Shown piece after piece: positions 8,341 to 17,409 of a stretch of DNA of 60,183 nucleotides. Under the pieces are notes generated by a model. The model searched no databases. It was not told the DNA's origin and saw only the letters and a program-made list of their open reading frames with translations. A program made the position numbers and the translations under genes. Source of the stretch: Firmicutes bacterium UBA5201 (lineage in GTDB: Bacteria; Bacillota; Clostridia; Peptostreptococcales; Acidaminobacteraceae). The first letter of the stretch is position 1; every line of letters starts with the position of its first letter. The stretch lies in the NCBI GenBank assembly GCA_002412775.1, contig DHVT01000003.1, positions 14,261-74,443 on the forward strand. The letters are read 5' to 3'.

Positions 8341-10674
8341 ATGGAAACCGAAAATAAAGTCATCAATTTGCCATTGATTCCACTCAGAGGACTTTCCATA
8401 TTTCCATATATGGTCCTTCATTTTGACGTGGGCAGAAAAAAATCGATTAAAGCGCTCGAAGCTGCAATGGCTAAAGACCAAAGAATATTTTTAACGACAC
8501 AATTTGATATCGACAACGACTCTCCAGAATCGACAGATTTCTATAAAGTAGGCACCATCTGTAAAATCAAGCAAATGTTAAAACTCCCAGGAGATGCAAT
8601 CCGAGTATTAGTGGAAGGCATTCAACGTGCGGAAGTGGAATTGATCACTGAAGAAGAACCCTATTTCCGAGTTGAAGTGAAGACTTACCTGGACAGCCTT
8701 GAAATTGACAAGGAAACACGAGCGCTGATGAGAAGTGCCATTTCCGCGTTCGAAAAATACATTGCCATCAGCAACCGTGTCAGCCCCGATGTCATCCTGT
8801 CAGTGTCCGCAATAGATGAACCTGGCAGATTATCAGACATCATAGCGGCTCAGATCACACTGAAGACTGAACAAAAACAAGAGTTGATCAATGCGATCGA
8901 TGTCAAGGAACGCCTTGAGCATTTGCTTAAAATTCTTTTGACTGAGATCGAGATTTTGGAAGTTGAGAAAAACATCAACGACAAAGTGAAAAATCAGATC
9001 AACAAATCTCAAAAAGAATACTATCTTCGTGAGCAGATCAAAGCCATCAGAGATGAACTCGGTGAAGAGGAAGCACAAGAAGACGAAATAGAAGTGATGA
9101 GAAAACAACTCAAGAAATTGAGGTTGTCGAAAAAGATCGAGAAGAAAGTCTCAAATGAAATCGACAGATATTCAAGACTTTCACCTTCCTCAGCGGAAAG
9201 TGGAGTCATTAGAAGTTATGTCAATTGGATTCTTGATTTGCCATGGAAAAAAGAGACAAAAGATGAGATTGATTTGGTGAAAGCACAGACGATTCTGGAT
9301 GAAGATCACTTTGGTCTTGAAAGTGTCAAGGAAAGAGTCGTTGAATATCTCGCAGTCAGAGACCTGACCCACAGTATGAAAGGCCCGATCATTTGTCTTG
9401 TTGGCCCTCCTGGAGTGGGAAAGACATCAATTGCGAAATCCATCGCCAGATCACTGGGCCGTGAATTCGTAAGGATGTCACTTGGTGGCGTGAGAGATGA
9501 AGCTGAAATCAGAGGACATAGAAGAACTTACATCGGTGCGATTCCTGGTCGAATCATCAATGGCATCAAAGAGGCCGGTACCAAAAATCCTGTTTTCCTG
9601 TTTGATGAAATAGACAAGGTTTCCAGTGATTTCAGAGGCGATCCGGCATCAGCGCTCCTAGAAGTGCTCGATCCAGAGCAAAACAAGGAATTTACAGATC
9701 ACTATTTGGAAGTGCCTTTCGATCTTTCGAAAGTCATGTTCATAACGACAGCAAATTCACTCATGACCATCCCGAGACCGCTTCTGGACCGTATGGAAGT
9801 CATCCAAGTCTCTGGTTATACGGAATATGAGAAACTCAATATCGCCAAAAAATATCTTGTGCCAAAAGAGATGGAAGAACACGGTATGGCAAAATCCAGC
9901 CTATCACTTTCCGATGAAGCCTTGCTTGAGCTCATCCGAAAATATACCAGGGAATCCGGTGTCCGTGAACTCGAAAGAAAAATTGCCAATATTTGCAGAA
10001 AAGCGGCAGTCAGAGTTGTAAAAGGCGAAGTCAAAACCGTTCGAATCACAGATAAGAATATCGACAAATATTTGGGCAAGTCCAAGTACCATTATGATTT
10101 GATCGCAGAAGAGGATCAGATTGGAATTGTCACCGGTCTGGCATGGACCACTGTCGGAGGAGACACGCTTTCCATCGAAGTCAACACCATGAAGGGCAAG
10201 GGAAAATTGCAGCTCACAGGACAACTGGGAGACGTGATGAAGGAATCCGCACAAGCCGGTCTGTCATACATCAGAACAATTGCGTCAAAGTATAACATAG
10301 AAGAGAACTTCTATGAGACTCTGGACATGCATGTGCATATTCCGGAAGGTGCAATTCCAAAAGATGGACCTTCCGCGGGAATCACAATGGCCACAGCCAT
10401 GATTTCAGCTTTGTCCGGGATTCCGGTGAACCGCTTTGTCGCCATGACCGGAGAAATCACTCTCAGGGGTCGTGTGCTTCCTATTGGCGGCTTCAAAGAG
10501 AAAGCGCTTGCGGCCAAACGTGCGGGCATCAAGAAAATTCTTTTCCCATATGAGAATCTAAAAGATCTGGAAGAAATCCCAGAGACCATTAAAAAGGAAA
10601 TTGAGTTTGTTGCTGTGAAGAGCATGGATGAAGTCCTTGAACACGCACTCGTGAAAGAGGAGTTAAAAAAATGA
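8341..10674 (+). CDS. lon: Lon protease, ATP-dependent serine protease
   Basis: From ATG 8341 the product is 777 residues, normal for bacterial LonA. It has the N-terminal substrate-binding domain beginning INLPLIPLRGLSIFPYM, a long coiled region, the AAA+ module with Walker A GPPGVGKTS and Walker B VFLFDEIDK, and the S16 protease domain with the Ser-Lys dyad in PKDGPSAGITM and the later GGFKEKALAAKRAGI. Lon degrades misfolded and regulatory proteins. ATG 8341 is favoured by AGAGGTG (8329-8335). The in-frame ATG at 8311 has AAGGGG directly adjacent, which is too close. The stop overlaps the ysxC start by four bases. Confidence 0.97.
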   Translation: METENKVINLPLIPLRGLSIFPYMVLHFDVGRKKSIKALEAAMAKDQRIFLTTQFDIDNDSPESTDFYKVGTICKIKQMLKLPGDAIRVLVEGIQRAEVELITEEEPYFRVEVKTYLDSLEIDKETRALMRSAISAFEKYIAISNRVSPDVILSVSAIDEPGRLSDIIAAQITLKTEQKQELINAIDVKERLEHLLKILLTEIEILEVEKNINDKVKNQINKSQKEYYLREQIKAIRDELGEEEAQEDEIEVMRKQLKKLRLSKKIEKKVSNEIDRYSRLSPSSAESGVIRSYVNWILDLPWKKETKDEIDLVKAQTILDEDHFGLESVKERVVEYLAVRDLTHSMKGPIICLVGPPGVGKTSIAKSIARSLGREFVRMSLGGVRDEAEIRGHRRTYIGAIPGRIINGIKEAGTKNPVFLFDEIDKVSSDFRGDPASALLEVLDPEQNKEFTDHYLEVPFDLSKVMFITTANSLMTIPRPLLDRMEVIQVSGYTEYEKLNIAKKYLVPKEMEEHGMAKSSLSLSDEALLELIRKYTRESGVRELERKIANICRKAAVRVVKGEVKTVRITDKNIDKYLGKSKYHYDLIAEEDQIGIVTGLAWTTVGGDTLSIEVNTMKGKGKLQLTGQLGDVMKESAQAGLSYIRTIASKYNIEENFYETLDMHVHIPEGAIPKDGPSAGITMATAMISALSGIPVNRFVAMTGEITLRGRVLPIGGFKEKALAAKRAGIKKILFPYENLKDLEEIPETIKKEIEFVAVKSMDEVLEHALVKEELKK

Positions 10675-11297
10675 AGATAAAAAATAGCCAATTTGTAATC
10701 AGTGCAGTGGCGAAATCACAGTATCCTGAAGATGAACTGCCTGAAATCGCTTTTGCGGGAAGATCCAATGTTGGCAAATCATCTATGATCAACATGATTC
10801 TCAACAGGAAGGGACTTGCGAAGACGAGCTCCACTCCAGGTAAGACGCAACTGGTCAACTTTTATGACATCGATGGTCTTTTCAGATTTGTCGACCTTCC
10901 GGGATACGGTTTTGCCAAAGTCTCAAAGGAAAAAAAGGCGACTTGGGGCAAAATCATCGAGACCTATCTGGAATCACGGGAGAATCTGCTTGAGGTTTTC
11001 CAGTTGGTGGATATCAGGCATAAGCCTTCAGGTGAGGACAAACAGATGTACGAATGGATCAGGGCTTCCGGATTCAGTGGTATAGTCATTGCGACAAAAA
11101 CCGACAAATTGAGCAAACAACAAATTGACAAGCAACTGAAAATCATTAAAAGTGAGCTTCAAATGGAAGATGACGGCATCCTCATACCCATATCCTCTTC
11201 GGACAAGAAGGGGAAGTACGACATATGGGATTTGGTCAACAGCATTTTTGAAGTCAATGAAAAAGATATATTCATAGAACGACAAGTAGGGTCGTAA
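10671..11297 (+). CDS. ysxC: EngB/YsxC ribosome-assembly GTPase
   Basis: The 208-residue P-loop GTPase shows G1 GRSNVGKSS, G2 around SSTPGKTQ, G3 VDLPGYGFAKV and G4 ATKTDKLS. This order and spacing is diagnostic for the EngB family, which helps late assembly of the 50S subunit and is essential in Bacillus. The ATG overlaps the lon stop (ATGA), so translation is probably coupled, and AAAGAGGAG lies upstream within lon. The lon-ysxC pair is conserved in Firmicutes. Length is within the family's 190-215 range. No unusual features were seen. Confidence 0.95.
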   Translation: MKIKNSQFVISAVAKSQYPEDELPEIAFAGRSNVGKSSMINMILNRKGLAKTSSTPGKTQLVNFYDIDGLFRFVDLPGYGFAKVSKEKKATWGKIIETYLESRENLLEVFQLVDIRHKPSGEDKQMYEWIRASGFSGIVIATKTDKLSKQQIDKQLKIIKSELQMEDDGILIPISSSDKKGKYDIWDLVNSIFEVNEKDIFIERQVGS

Positions 11298-11314
11298 AAA
11301 TCAGGAGGTAATAT

Positions 11315-11836
11315 ATGGCAAGTAATCCAATGGTGACGATGACACTCGAGAGTGGAAAGACCATCAAAATCGAACTGTATCCGGAGATTGCTCCAAATAC
11401 AGTGAACAACTTCATCAGTTTAGTACAAAAAGGGTTTTACAACGGCCTTGTTTTTCACCGTGTGATCAAGGGATTCATGATTCAAGGCGGATGTCCTGAT
11501 GGCACTGGTATGGGTGGTCCTGGTTATGGCATCAAAGGTGAGTTCATCACCAATGGCGTTCAGAACAACCTCAAGCATGACAAAGGTGTCTTATCCATGG
11601 CGAGATCGCAAAGTCCAAACTCTGCAGGTAGCCAATTTTTCATCATGCATGAGCATTCACCTCATCTCGATGGTCAGTATGCGGCTTTCGGAAAAGTTGT
11701 GGAAGGCATCGAAATAGTCGATGAAATCGCCACAGTCAAAACAGGATATGGAGATCGTCCGGTTGTCGATCAAAGAATCCAGGAAGTCACAGTGGATCTT
11801 GATGGTGTAGAGTATCCGGAACCAACAAAAATGTAA
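11315..11836 (+). CDS. Cyclophilin-type peptidyl-prolyl isomerase
   Basis: The 173-residue protein is a single cyclophilin domain without a signal peptide, so it acts in the cytoplasm. Typical motifs are FHRVIKGFMIQGG (the active-site arginine and phenylalanine), GSQFFIMH and the late GQYAAFGKVVEG. It catalyses cis-trans isomerisation of X-Pro bonds. Strong AGGAGGTAATAT precedes the ATG. It follows ysxC by 17 bases and is the last gene of the tig-clpPX-lon-ysxC run; a perfect 16-bp hairpin follows directly. Grouping with chaperone and protease genes fits a general folding role. Confidence 0.94.
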   Translation: MASNPMVTMTLESGKTIKIELYPEIAPNTVNNFISLVQKGFYNGLVFHRVIKGFMIQGGCPDGTGMGGPGYGIKGEFITNGVQNNLKHDKGVLSMARSQSPNSAGSQFFIMHEHSPHLDGQYAAFGKVVEGIEIVDEIATVKTGYGDRPVVDQRIQEVTVDLDGVEYPEPTKM

Positions 11837-11841
11837 CGAAA

Positions 11842-11876
11842 AAAGGGCTTTTGCAGTATGACTGCAAAAGCCCTTT
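11842..11876. terminator. Bidirectional intrinsic terminator between cyclophilin gene and fba
   Basis: A perfect 16-bp inverted repeat (11842-11857 with 11861-11876, loop ATG) has AAA on one side and TTT on the other, so it reads as a terminator in both directions. It separates the rightward protease operon from the leftward aldolase gene. Confidence 0.9.
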
Positions 11877-11888
11877 AATCAGCATTTT

Positions 11889-12824
11889 TTATTTTTGATT
11901 GCTACCTAAAACGTTAAGAATCTTATGCTTAACCATTCCGTAGATAGCATCTCTAGCAGGAGATAAATATTTTCTTGGATCGAAATTGCCTGGATCTTCA
12001 GCGAATTGTTTTCTGATGACACCAGTCATGGCAAGTCTGAGGTCTGAATCGATGTTGATTTTACAAACACCATACTCGGCAGCTTCGCGAAGCATGGATT
12101 CAGGACAGCCTTTTGCATCTTTAAGTTCACCACCGAACTCGTTGCACATTGAGACATACTCAGGAATTACTGAGGATGCGCCGTGAAGCACAAGTGGGAA
12201 TCCTGGTAAAAGTTCTGAAATCTTCTTCAGACGCTCGATGTCGAGCTTAGGATCAGAATCAGCCGCAAATTTGTATGCGCCGTGGCTTGTGCCAATTGCA
12301 ATAGCAAGTGAGTCACAACCTGTACGTGTTACGAAGTCAACTGCTTGATCTGGATCAGTATAAGTTGCGTCTTCCGCTGAAACATTGACAGCATCTTCGA
12401 TACCGGCAAGTCTTCCAAGTTCGGCTTCGACAACAACACCTCTCGCGTGTGCATATTCGACAACGCGTTTGGTGAGCGCGACGTTTTCTTCGTATGAATG
12501 ATGTGAACCATCAATCATGACAGAAGTGAAACCGTCATCGATACATGATTTGCAAATTTCAAAATCTTCACCGTGGTCAAGATGTAGTACGATATCCAGT
12601 TCAGGATTTTCGATTAATGCGGCTTCCACCAATTTTTTCAAATAGACAGGACTCGCATATTTTCTAGCGCCTGCCGATACTTGAAGAATCACAGGTGATT
12701 TCGTTTCTGCAGCTGCCTTAACGATTCCTTGGATGATTTCCATGTTGTTGACGTTGAAAGCACCTACGGCATAACCGCCTTCGTAGGCTTTCTTAAACAT
12801 TTCTTTTGATGTTACTAATGGCAC
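11889..12824 (-). CDS. fba: Class II fructose-bisphosphate aldolase
   Basis: The 311-residue enzyme cleaves fructose 1,6-bisphosphate to DHAP and glyceraldehyde 3-phosphate in glycolysis. The zinc-binding histidines lie in VLHLDHGEDFE, IGTSHGAYK and VLHGASSV; GRLAGIED and KINIDSDLRLA are further class II signatures. Length is typical of the firmicute FbaA type. The start is GTG at 12824, with AAAGGGAG on the reverse strand at 12832-12839. It stands alone, with its own terminator at the 3' end, as expected for a highly expressed glycolytic gene. No second glycolytic gene is in the window. Confidence 0.96.
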   Translation of the reverse strand: MPLVTSKEMFKKAYEGGYAVGAFNVNNMEIIQGIVKAAAETKSPVILQVSAGARKYASPVYLKKLVEAALIENPELDIVLHLDHGEDFEICKSCIDDGFTSVMIDGSHHSYEENVALTKRVVEYAHARGVVVEAELGRLAGIEDAVNVSAEDATYTDPDQAVDFVTRTGCDSLAIAIGTSHGAYKFAADSDPKLDIERLKKISELLPGFPLVLHGASSVIPEYVSMCNEFGGELKDAKGCPESMLREAAEYGVCKINIDSDLRLAMTGVIRKQFAEDPGNFDPRKYLSPARDAIYGMVKHKILNVLGSNQK

Positions 12825-12874
12825 TTGATCACTCCCTTTGTATGAATTAAGTGCAAATCTTGATTACAAGGGTA

Positions 12875-12904
12875 TTAACATTATCCTGCTATATATGATA
12901 TTAT
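12875..12904 (+). promoter_or_regulatory. Possible promoter for the RsmF-like gene
   Basis: TTAACA (12875-12880) and TATTAT (12899-12904) are 18 bases apart, in the gap between the divergent fba and methyltransferase genes. The match is partial. The same AT-rich gap must also hold the fba promoter on the other strand, which I could not place clearly. Confidence 0.35.
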
Positions 12905-12948
12905 AAAGCATGTCATTTGAAAATGCCAGTAGAATAGGAGCACAATCG

Positions 12949-14271
12949 ATGAAATTTCCAGAAGTATTCATTGATCGGATGAGAAAGACACTCGGAGACG
13001 ATTTCGAAGCATTCGAACAATCATTTGAAAAGCCTGTCTTCACAGGACTCAGGGTAAACACTGAGAAAATAGACGTATCCGAGTTTTTGGAACGATTTCC
13101 TTATAGGTTGAAACCCATACCTTGGACAAAGGATGGGTTTTATTATAATAGCGAAGATCCTGTCACGAAGCATCCTTTTTATCATGCGGGTCTGTATTAC
13201 ATCCAGGAACCCTCTGCTATGGCGCCAGTCAATATTTTAAAGCCAAATAGAGGAGATGTGTGCATAGATCTTTGCGCGGCTCCGGGGGGCAAATCGATGC
13301 AAATAGCCGCAGCGATAGGCGAATCGGGGATTTTGGTGTCAAACGACATCAATGACAGTAGAATTAAAGCAATCGTGAGAAATGTAGAAAAATACGGACT
13401 CAGAAATGTCGTTGTGATCAACGAAGCGCCATCCAGAATCGCAGGGCGTATGGGCAATTGCTTTGACGCGGTACTGGTGGACGCCCCTTGTTCCGGCGAA
13501 GGCATGTTCAAAAAGGACAGGAAGGCTGTGAAGTCTTGGGAAACATTCGGACCGGAGGAGTGCAGGGTCATTCAAAGGGAGATTGTCGACAATTTGCACC
13601 ATTTGGCAAAACCGGATTCAAAAATCGTCTATTCAACATGCACATTTGCCGAAATGGAAAATGAAGAGCAAATAGAGCATTTGATCAGTGACTTCGAATG
13701 CTTGAGCGGAAAATCGATTGACGTCCCATCCATCAGTGTGGAGGGGCATTTGGCTCATATATGGCCACACCTACATGAAGGAGAAGGGCATTTCATCAGC
13801 AGTCTGATCACCGATGATACATTACCAATTGTTGAGCTAGAGGACTATCAACACAATGCACCGCATCCGTTGCTTGAGGCGTTTATCGCATCCCATGTCA
13901 AAACGGGTGTGCTCAAGGGACATTTCACCACTGAAAAAGACCGCATTTACCTGAAACCGGACAAGAAACTTCCTCTGGAAGGCATTCGGGTCGTCAGAGA
14001 AGGCCTATTGGTGGGAGAACTTAAAAAAGAACGATTCATACCGAGTCAGGCGCTTGCGCTCTATCTGAAGAAGTCGGATTTCGAACCGATTGTGGATTTT
14101 CCGTCTGATTCGCTAAGTGCAATAAAATATCTAAAAGGTGAGACGTTACATCTGGATATAAATACGGAAGGGCTTCATCTGGTCTGTACGGATGGATTTC
14201 CGATTGGATGGGCAAAAATCAACAGGGGTACACTCAAAAACATGTATCCCGTATCTTGGAGAATGCAATAG
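12949..14271 (+). CDS. RsmF-like 16S rRNA cytosine-5 methyltransferase
   Basis: The 440-residue protein belongs to the NOL1/NOP2/Sun (RsmB/RsmF) family. The SAM-binding motif is CIDLCAAPGGKSMQIA, motif IV with the first key cysteine is VDAPCSGEGMF, and motif VI with the catalytic cysteine is YSTCTFAEMENEEQ. The C-terminal part (about residues 280-440) matches the extra RsmF domains that help bind rRNA. It probably makes m5C in 16S rRNA. ATG 12949 is chosen because TAGGAG lies at 12935-12940; an in-frame ATG at 12910 has no ribosome-binding site. The RsuA-like gene follows after nine bases. Confidence 0.88.
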   Translation: MKFPEVFIDRMRKTLGDDFEAFEQSFEKPVFTGLRVNTEKIDVSEFLERFPYRLKPIPWTKDGFYYNSEDPVTKHPFYHAGLYYIQEPSAMAPVNILKPNRGDVCIDLCAAPGGKSMQIAAAIGESGILVSNDINDSRIKAIVRNVEKYGLRNVVVINEAPSRIAGRMGNCFDAVLVDAPCSGEGMFKKDRKAVKSWETFGPEECRVIQREIVDNLHHLAKPDSKIVYSTCTFAEMENEEQIEHLISDFECLSGKSIDVPSISVEGHLAHIWPHLHEGEGHFISSLITDDTLPIVELEDYQHNAPHPLLEAFIASHVKTGVLKGHFTTEKDRIYLKPDKKLPLEGIRVVREGLLVGELKKERFIPSQALALYLKKSDFEPIVDFPSDSLSAIKYLKGETLHLDINTEGLHLVCTDGFPIGWAKINRGTLKNMYPVSWRMQ

Positions 14272-14280
14272 GAGGAAAAA

Positions 14281-15009
14281 ATGGGAGAAAAAATGAGACT
14301 GGACAAACTGCTTTCCAACATGGGGCTGGGGTCGAGAAAAGAAATGAACGATGCCTTGAGATATGGTTGGGTCAAAGTCAACGGGGTCGTCATGAAATAC
14401 GGAAAAGAGAAAGTGGATGTGGAAACGGATGAAATCCTCTATGAGGGCAAGCCGGTGAAGTACCAGAAATATGCGACGCTCATTATGAACAAACCTCAGG
14501 GCGTCATTTCGGCAACGGACGACCATAGACATCAAACCGTGGTGGACTTGCTCGAGGAGCCGTGGTGCAATATGAATCTGTTTCCGGTCGGCAGACTGGA
14601 TATCGATACCGAGGGACTGCTCATACTTTCCAACGATGGAGCACTTTCTCACAATTTGTTGTCACCGAAGAAACATGTCCCAAAGACCTACTATGCGAAA
14701 ATCGACAAGCCCGTTGACGATAAGGATATTGAAATATTTGCTAACGGCGCAACACTCGAGGACGATTATCTATGCAAACCTGCTGAACTTAAAGTGATTG
14801 ATGTGAATGAGTCAGGGATATCGGAGATTGAACTCGTTATTTATGAGGGCAAATTCCACCAAGTGAAGCGTATGTTTGAAAGCGTCGGTAAGAATGTGAT
14901 CTACCTCAAAAGAATCAAAATGGGAGCGTTGGAACTCGATCCGGCGTTGGCGTTAGGCGAGTATAGGGAACTGACAGCCGATGAGATGGAACTGCTTAAA
15001 GGTAAATAA
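14281..15009 (+). CDS. 16S rRNA pseudouridine synthase, RsuA family
   Basis: The 242-residue protein has an S4 domain (MRLDKLLSNMGLGSRKEM) and the RsuA-type catalytic domain. The catalytic aspartate is D107 in GRLDIDTEG, and FHQVKRMFESVG is the conserved C-terminal motif. RsuA-type enzymes modify U516 of 16S rRNA. The start is ATG 14281, five bases after TAGGAGG; ATG 14293 would also be possible and gives the more usual family N-terminus. It probably forms an operon with the RsmF-like gene, pairing two 16S rRNA modifiers. A strong hairpin follows. Confidence 0.9.
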   Translation: MGEKMRLDKLLSNMGLGSRKEMNDALRYGWVKVNGVVMKYGKEKVDVETDEILYEGKPVKYQKYATLIMNKPQGVISATDDHRHQTVVDLLEEPWCNMNLFPVGRLDIDTEGLLILSNDGALSHNLLSPKKHVPKTYYAKIDKPVDDKDIEIFANGATLEDDYLCKPAELKVIDVNESGISEIELVIYEGKFHQVKRMFESVGKNVIYLKRIKMGALELDPALALGEYRELTADEMELLKGK

Positions 15010-15012
15010 AAA

Positions 15013-15041
15013 AACAAGAGCGCGATGCGCTCTTGTTCAAT
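15013..15041. terminator. Bidirectional terminator after the RsuA-like gene
   Basis: AACAAGAGCGC (15013-15023) pairs perfectly with GCGCTCTTGTT (15027-15037) around a three-base loop, with A-rich sequence before it and CAATTTT after it. It lies between two convergent genes and can serve both. Confidence 0.85.
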
Positions 15042-15042
15042 T

Positions 15043-15519
15043 TTACCGCTTCTGCCCAGCAAGAACACGAATTATGGTATCGAGGTCATCGCTGGTGCTG
15101 ATTTTAAAGTCACCTGCACGGAGTTTACTGTCGTAACCCATCTCAATCAGTCGTTTGACAAAAGAGTTGACGTCATCGACATAACCTTCAGATTGCAATT
15201 TTTGACCAATGCTGTAACCGGTGGAGCCTTCCGAGACTGTAAAAGTCTTTAGATCCACTGGTGTAACGGGTTCCACCACAACTTCAGGGTCTTCGGGTGT
15301 TTCATCGACAGGGTCCTCAGGTTTTTCCGGAGTCACTACAATCACCGGGGGATCATTCACTTGCTCCTGGTCGATCGCCGATGCGATTGGCGCATCGATG
15401 TCGATGCTCAGCGTATCGGAAATTTTCCAAGAGACGGAAATGAAGATCAGGGCTATGATCAGCAGGGAAACGAAAATATCACTTATATCATAGAAAAAAT
15501 CTTTAATTTTTTCAAACAT
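15043..15519 (-). CDS. Membrane-anchored MltG/YceG-like LysM-like domain protein without catalytic domain
   Basis: The 158-residue protein has one membrane segment (about residues 14-32), a Pro/Glu/Val-rich spacer (about 50-85, many PEDP-like units), and a C-terminal domain of about 65 residues. That domain (FTVSEGSTGYSIGQKLQSEG and later LRAGDFKISTSDDLDTIIRV) resembles the LysM-like N-terminal subdomain of the endolytic transglycosylase MltG. The MltG catalytic domain with its glutamate is absent, so this is a short form that may bind peptidoglycan or a partner without cutting. GGAGG lies just upstream of the ATG on the reverse strand. Confidence 0.72.
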   Translation of the reverse strand: MFEKIKDFFYDISDIFVSLLIIALIFISVSWKISDTLSIDIDAPIASAIDQEQVNDPPVIVVTPEKPEDPVDETPEDPEVVVEPVTPVDLKTFTVSEGSTGYSIGQKLQSEGYVDDVNSFVKRLIEMGYDSKLRAGDFKISTSDDLDTIIRVLAGQKR

Positions 15520-15638
15520 TACATGCCTCCAATATTGGTATTCTCTTAATAGGATATCACAAAATTATTAGAATCTCAAAGTATTGTTCCTTCCAAACAG
15601 ATTACTTTCATGTTACAATTTTTTTAGAGGTGCAAGGT

Positions 15639-16487
15639 ATGTTTGGGAAACTTGAATTTAGCGATGTGGAAATGATGAAGGAATATGTTGAAACTTATGA
15701 TGAAGAAACAATTTATTTGAGAAAACCTCTTGAAGATTTCAGTAAGGGTCTGAATAGTGGAATCTTTTACGGATATATGGACCAAAAGGCATTGAAGGGC
15801 ATGTTTTATTTTTCAAAAAAAAACGCTTTGGCACTTCATTTCTCCGATCAGAAAGTGCTTGGCAACTTGAATGTACTCAAAGCGATCAAGCTGCACAAAC
15901 CCAAATTCATCAAGGGACCTAAAAATCAGATTGAGGCCATATACAAAATGCTATGCAGGTCGGTAGGTGAGATCAAAGAGTTGAGTTCGGTCCTTATGAG
16001 CTTCGAAGGGCACATTCAAAAATGTCTGCCTGACAAATCGTATACGGTGGTCGACGGTGATGCACTTACCACAGAGCATTCAAAATTCATGGAGAATCTG
16101 TTCAAGGATATAAAATTCTTTATTGAAGTCGAGCAACATTTCGGAAGACAGATCAAGGCGATCAACGATATCTTGAAAGAACTCAAAGCAATGATGAAAG
16201 AAGGCAATTATGTCCTTTTTTTGCATGGCAACCAAATTGTGGCACAGGGGCTAATAGAGGATGAGACCGATGAGATCGGAATAATCGGCGGCATCTATGT
16301 CTCTGAGGCTTTTAGAAGAAAAGGACTCGGATATGTGATATCCTGTCATTTGACCGGCAAAATATTGGAACGCCATAAGAAGGCACACTTGTTTGTCATG
16401 GAGAATAATGTTGAGGCCATACGACTTTATGAAAAAATCGGTTACACCGTAAAAATGAAATACACAGTACTATCAATCGCCTATTGA
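15639..16487 (+). CDS. GNAT family N-acetyltransferase with extra N-terminal domain
   Basis: The 282-residue product ends in a GNAT domain: IIGGIYVSEAFRRKGLGYVI contains the acetyl-CoA pyrophosphate-binding pattern R-x-x-G-x-G, and LFVMENNVEAIRLYEKIGY is the typical last helix-strand. The first 150 residues look like a degenerate second GNAT fold, as in several firmicute paralogs. The substrate cannot be told. ATG 15639 is preferred over GTG 15630, since AGAGG (15626-15630) is spaced eight bases from it. The next gene, an RluA-family synthase, follows after 12 bases. Confidence 0.8.
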   Translation: MFGKLEFSDVEMMKEYVETYDEETIYLRKPLEDFSKGLNSGIFYGYMDQKALKGMFYFSKKNALALHFSDQKVLGNLNVLKAIKLHKPKFIKGPKNQIEAIYKMLCRSVGEIKELSSVLMSFEGHIQKCLPDKSYTVVDGDALTTEHSKFMENLFKDIKFFIEVEQHFGRQIKAINDILKELKAMMKEGNYVLFLHGNQIVAQGLIEDETDEIGIIGGIYVSEAFRRKGLGYVISCHLTGKILERHKKAHLFVMENNVEAIRLYEKIGYTVKMKYTVLSIAY

Positions 16488-16499
16488 AACGAGGAAGAA

Positions 16500-17405
16500 A
16501 TGAAGAGAATTGAAATTACAGCCAATGAGGCTGAACAAAGACTGGATAGATTTTTACTCAAGTATTTCAACAACACCACGCGGAGCAACATTTACAAACT
16601 GTTACGCAAAAAAGTCTTTAAGATCAATGGTGTGAGAACCACGAAGGAAGACTACTTTCTCAAGCTTGACGATGTCATTGAAGTCTTTTTGAGTGATGAA
16701 AGTTTCGATGCCATGATCAAGCCGGAAATTGTGACTATCCCCGACCATATAGGACTTGACATAGTTTATGAGGATGATGAGCTGTTGGTGGTCAACAAAC
16801 CGAAGGGTATGCTGACACATCCTGACAAAGATGAGTATCGCAACACTTTGGCTACAATCGTTCAGTTTTATTTGAAGGCATTATGCACAAGAACATTCAA
16901 ACCGGCTCCTGTACACAGGCTCGATAAGAATACCAGCGGACTGGTGATATTCGCCAAAACTTATGATGCCCTCAAAAAATACAATGAGCTGATGCGAGAA
17001 AGAGCCATCAAGAAATTTTATCAGTGCGTGGTGGAGGGTGATATCGCAAAGCAAGGTGAGGTCAAGGGGTATCTGATCAAGGATGAGGTCAGAAACACTG
17101 TACGCATCATTCCGCGTGACACCGATGAGGCAAAATTCTGTCATACTCTGTTCAGACCGATAGAAAGATTTGGGAACTTCACACTTGTTGAAGTAGAGTT
17201 GATCACCGGAAGAAGCCATCAGATCAGAGCAAGCATGCAGTTGATAGGACATTCCATTGTCGGGGACCTGAAATATGGCGGGAGAAGATATGGTGAGATC
17301 AACAATCAGCTGTTGCACAGCTACAAACTTATACTAGGAGACAAAACATTCGAAGCGGGTTCAGCGGATATTGAAGCGTTTATCGAGAGTATCAGGAAAA
17401 GGTGA
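16500..17405 (+). CDS. RluA-family pseudouridine synthase (RluC/RluD-like)
   Basis: The 301-residue protein has an S4 domain (residues 11-70, RLDRFLLKYFNNTTRSNIYK) and an RluA-type catalytic domain with D142 in VHRLDKNTSGLVIFAK. The later motif TGRSHQIRASMQLIGHSIVGD is standard. It converts specific uridines in 23S rRNA to pseudouridine; the exact target (RluC-like or RluD-like) cannot be set from sequence alone. GAGGAAGAA precedes the ATG. It is followed after four bases by the HEPN-like gene, so both are probably co-transcribed. Confidence 0.92.
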   Translation: MKRIEITANEAEQRLDRFLLKYFNNTTRSNIYKLLRKKVFKINGVRTTKEDYFLKLDDVIEVFLSDESFDAMIKPEIVTIPDHIGLDIVYEDDELLVVNKPKGMLTHPDKDEYRNTLATIVQFYLKALCTRTFKPAPVHRLDKNTSGLVIFAKTYDALKKYNELMRERAIKKFYQCVVEGDIAKQGEVKGYLIKDEVRNTVRIIPRDTDEAKFCHTLFRPIERFGNFTLVEVELITGRSHQIRASMQLIGHSIVGDLKYGGRRYGEINNQLLHSYKLILGDKTFEAGSADIEAFIESIRKR

Positions 17406-17409
17406 ATTT

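Noticed and set aside
15221..15493. Forward frame opposite the MltG-like gene
   Set aside because: It is a Ser/Thr/Gly-rich shadow of the reverse Pro/Glu repeat region, without a ribosome-binding site.
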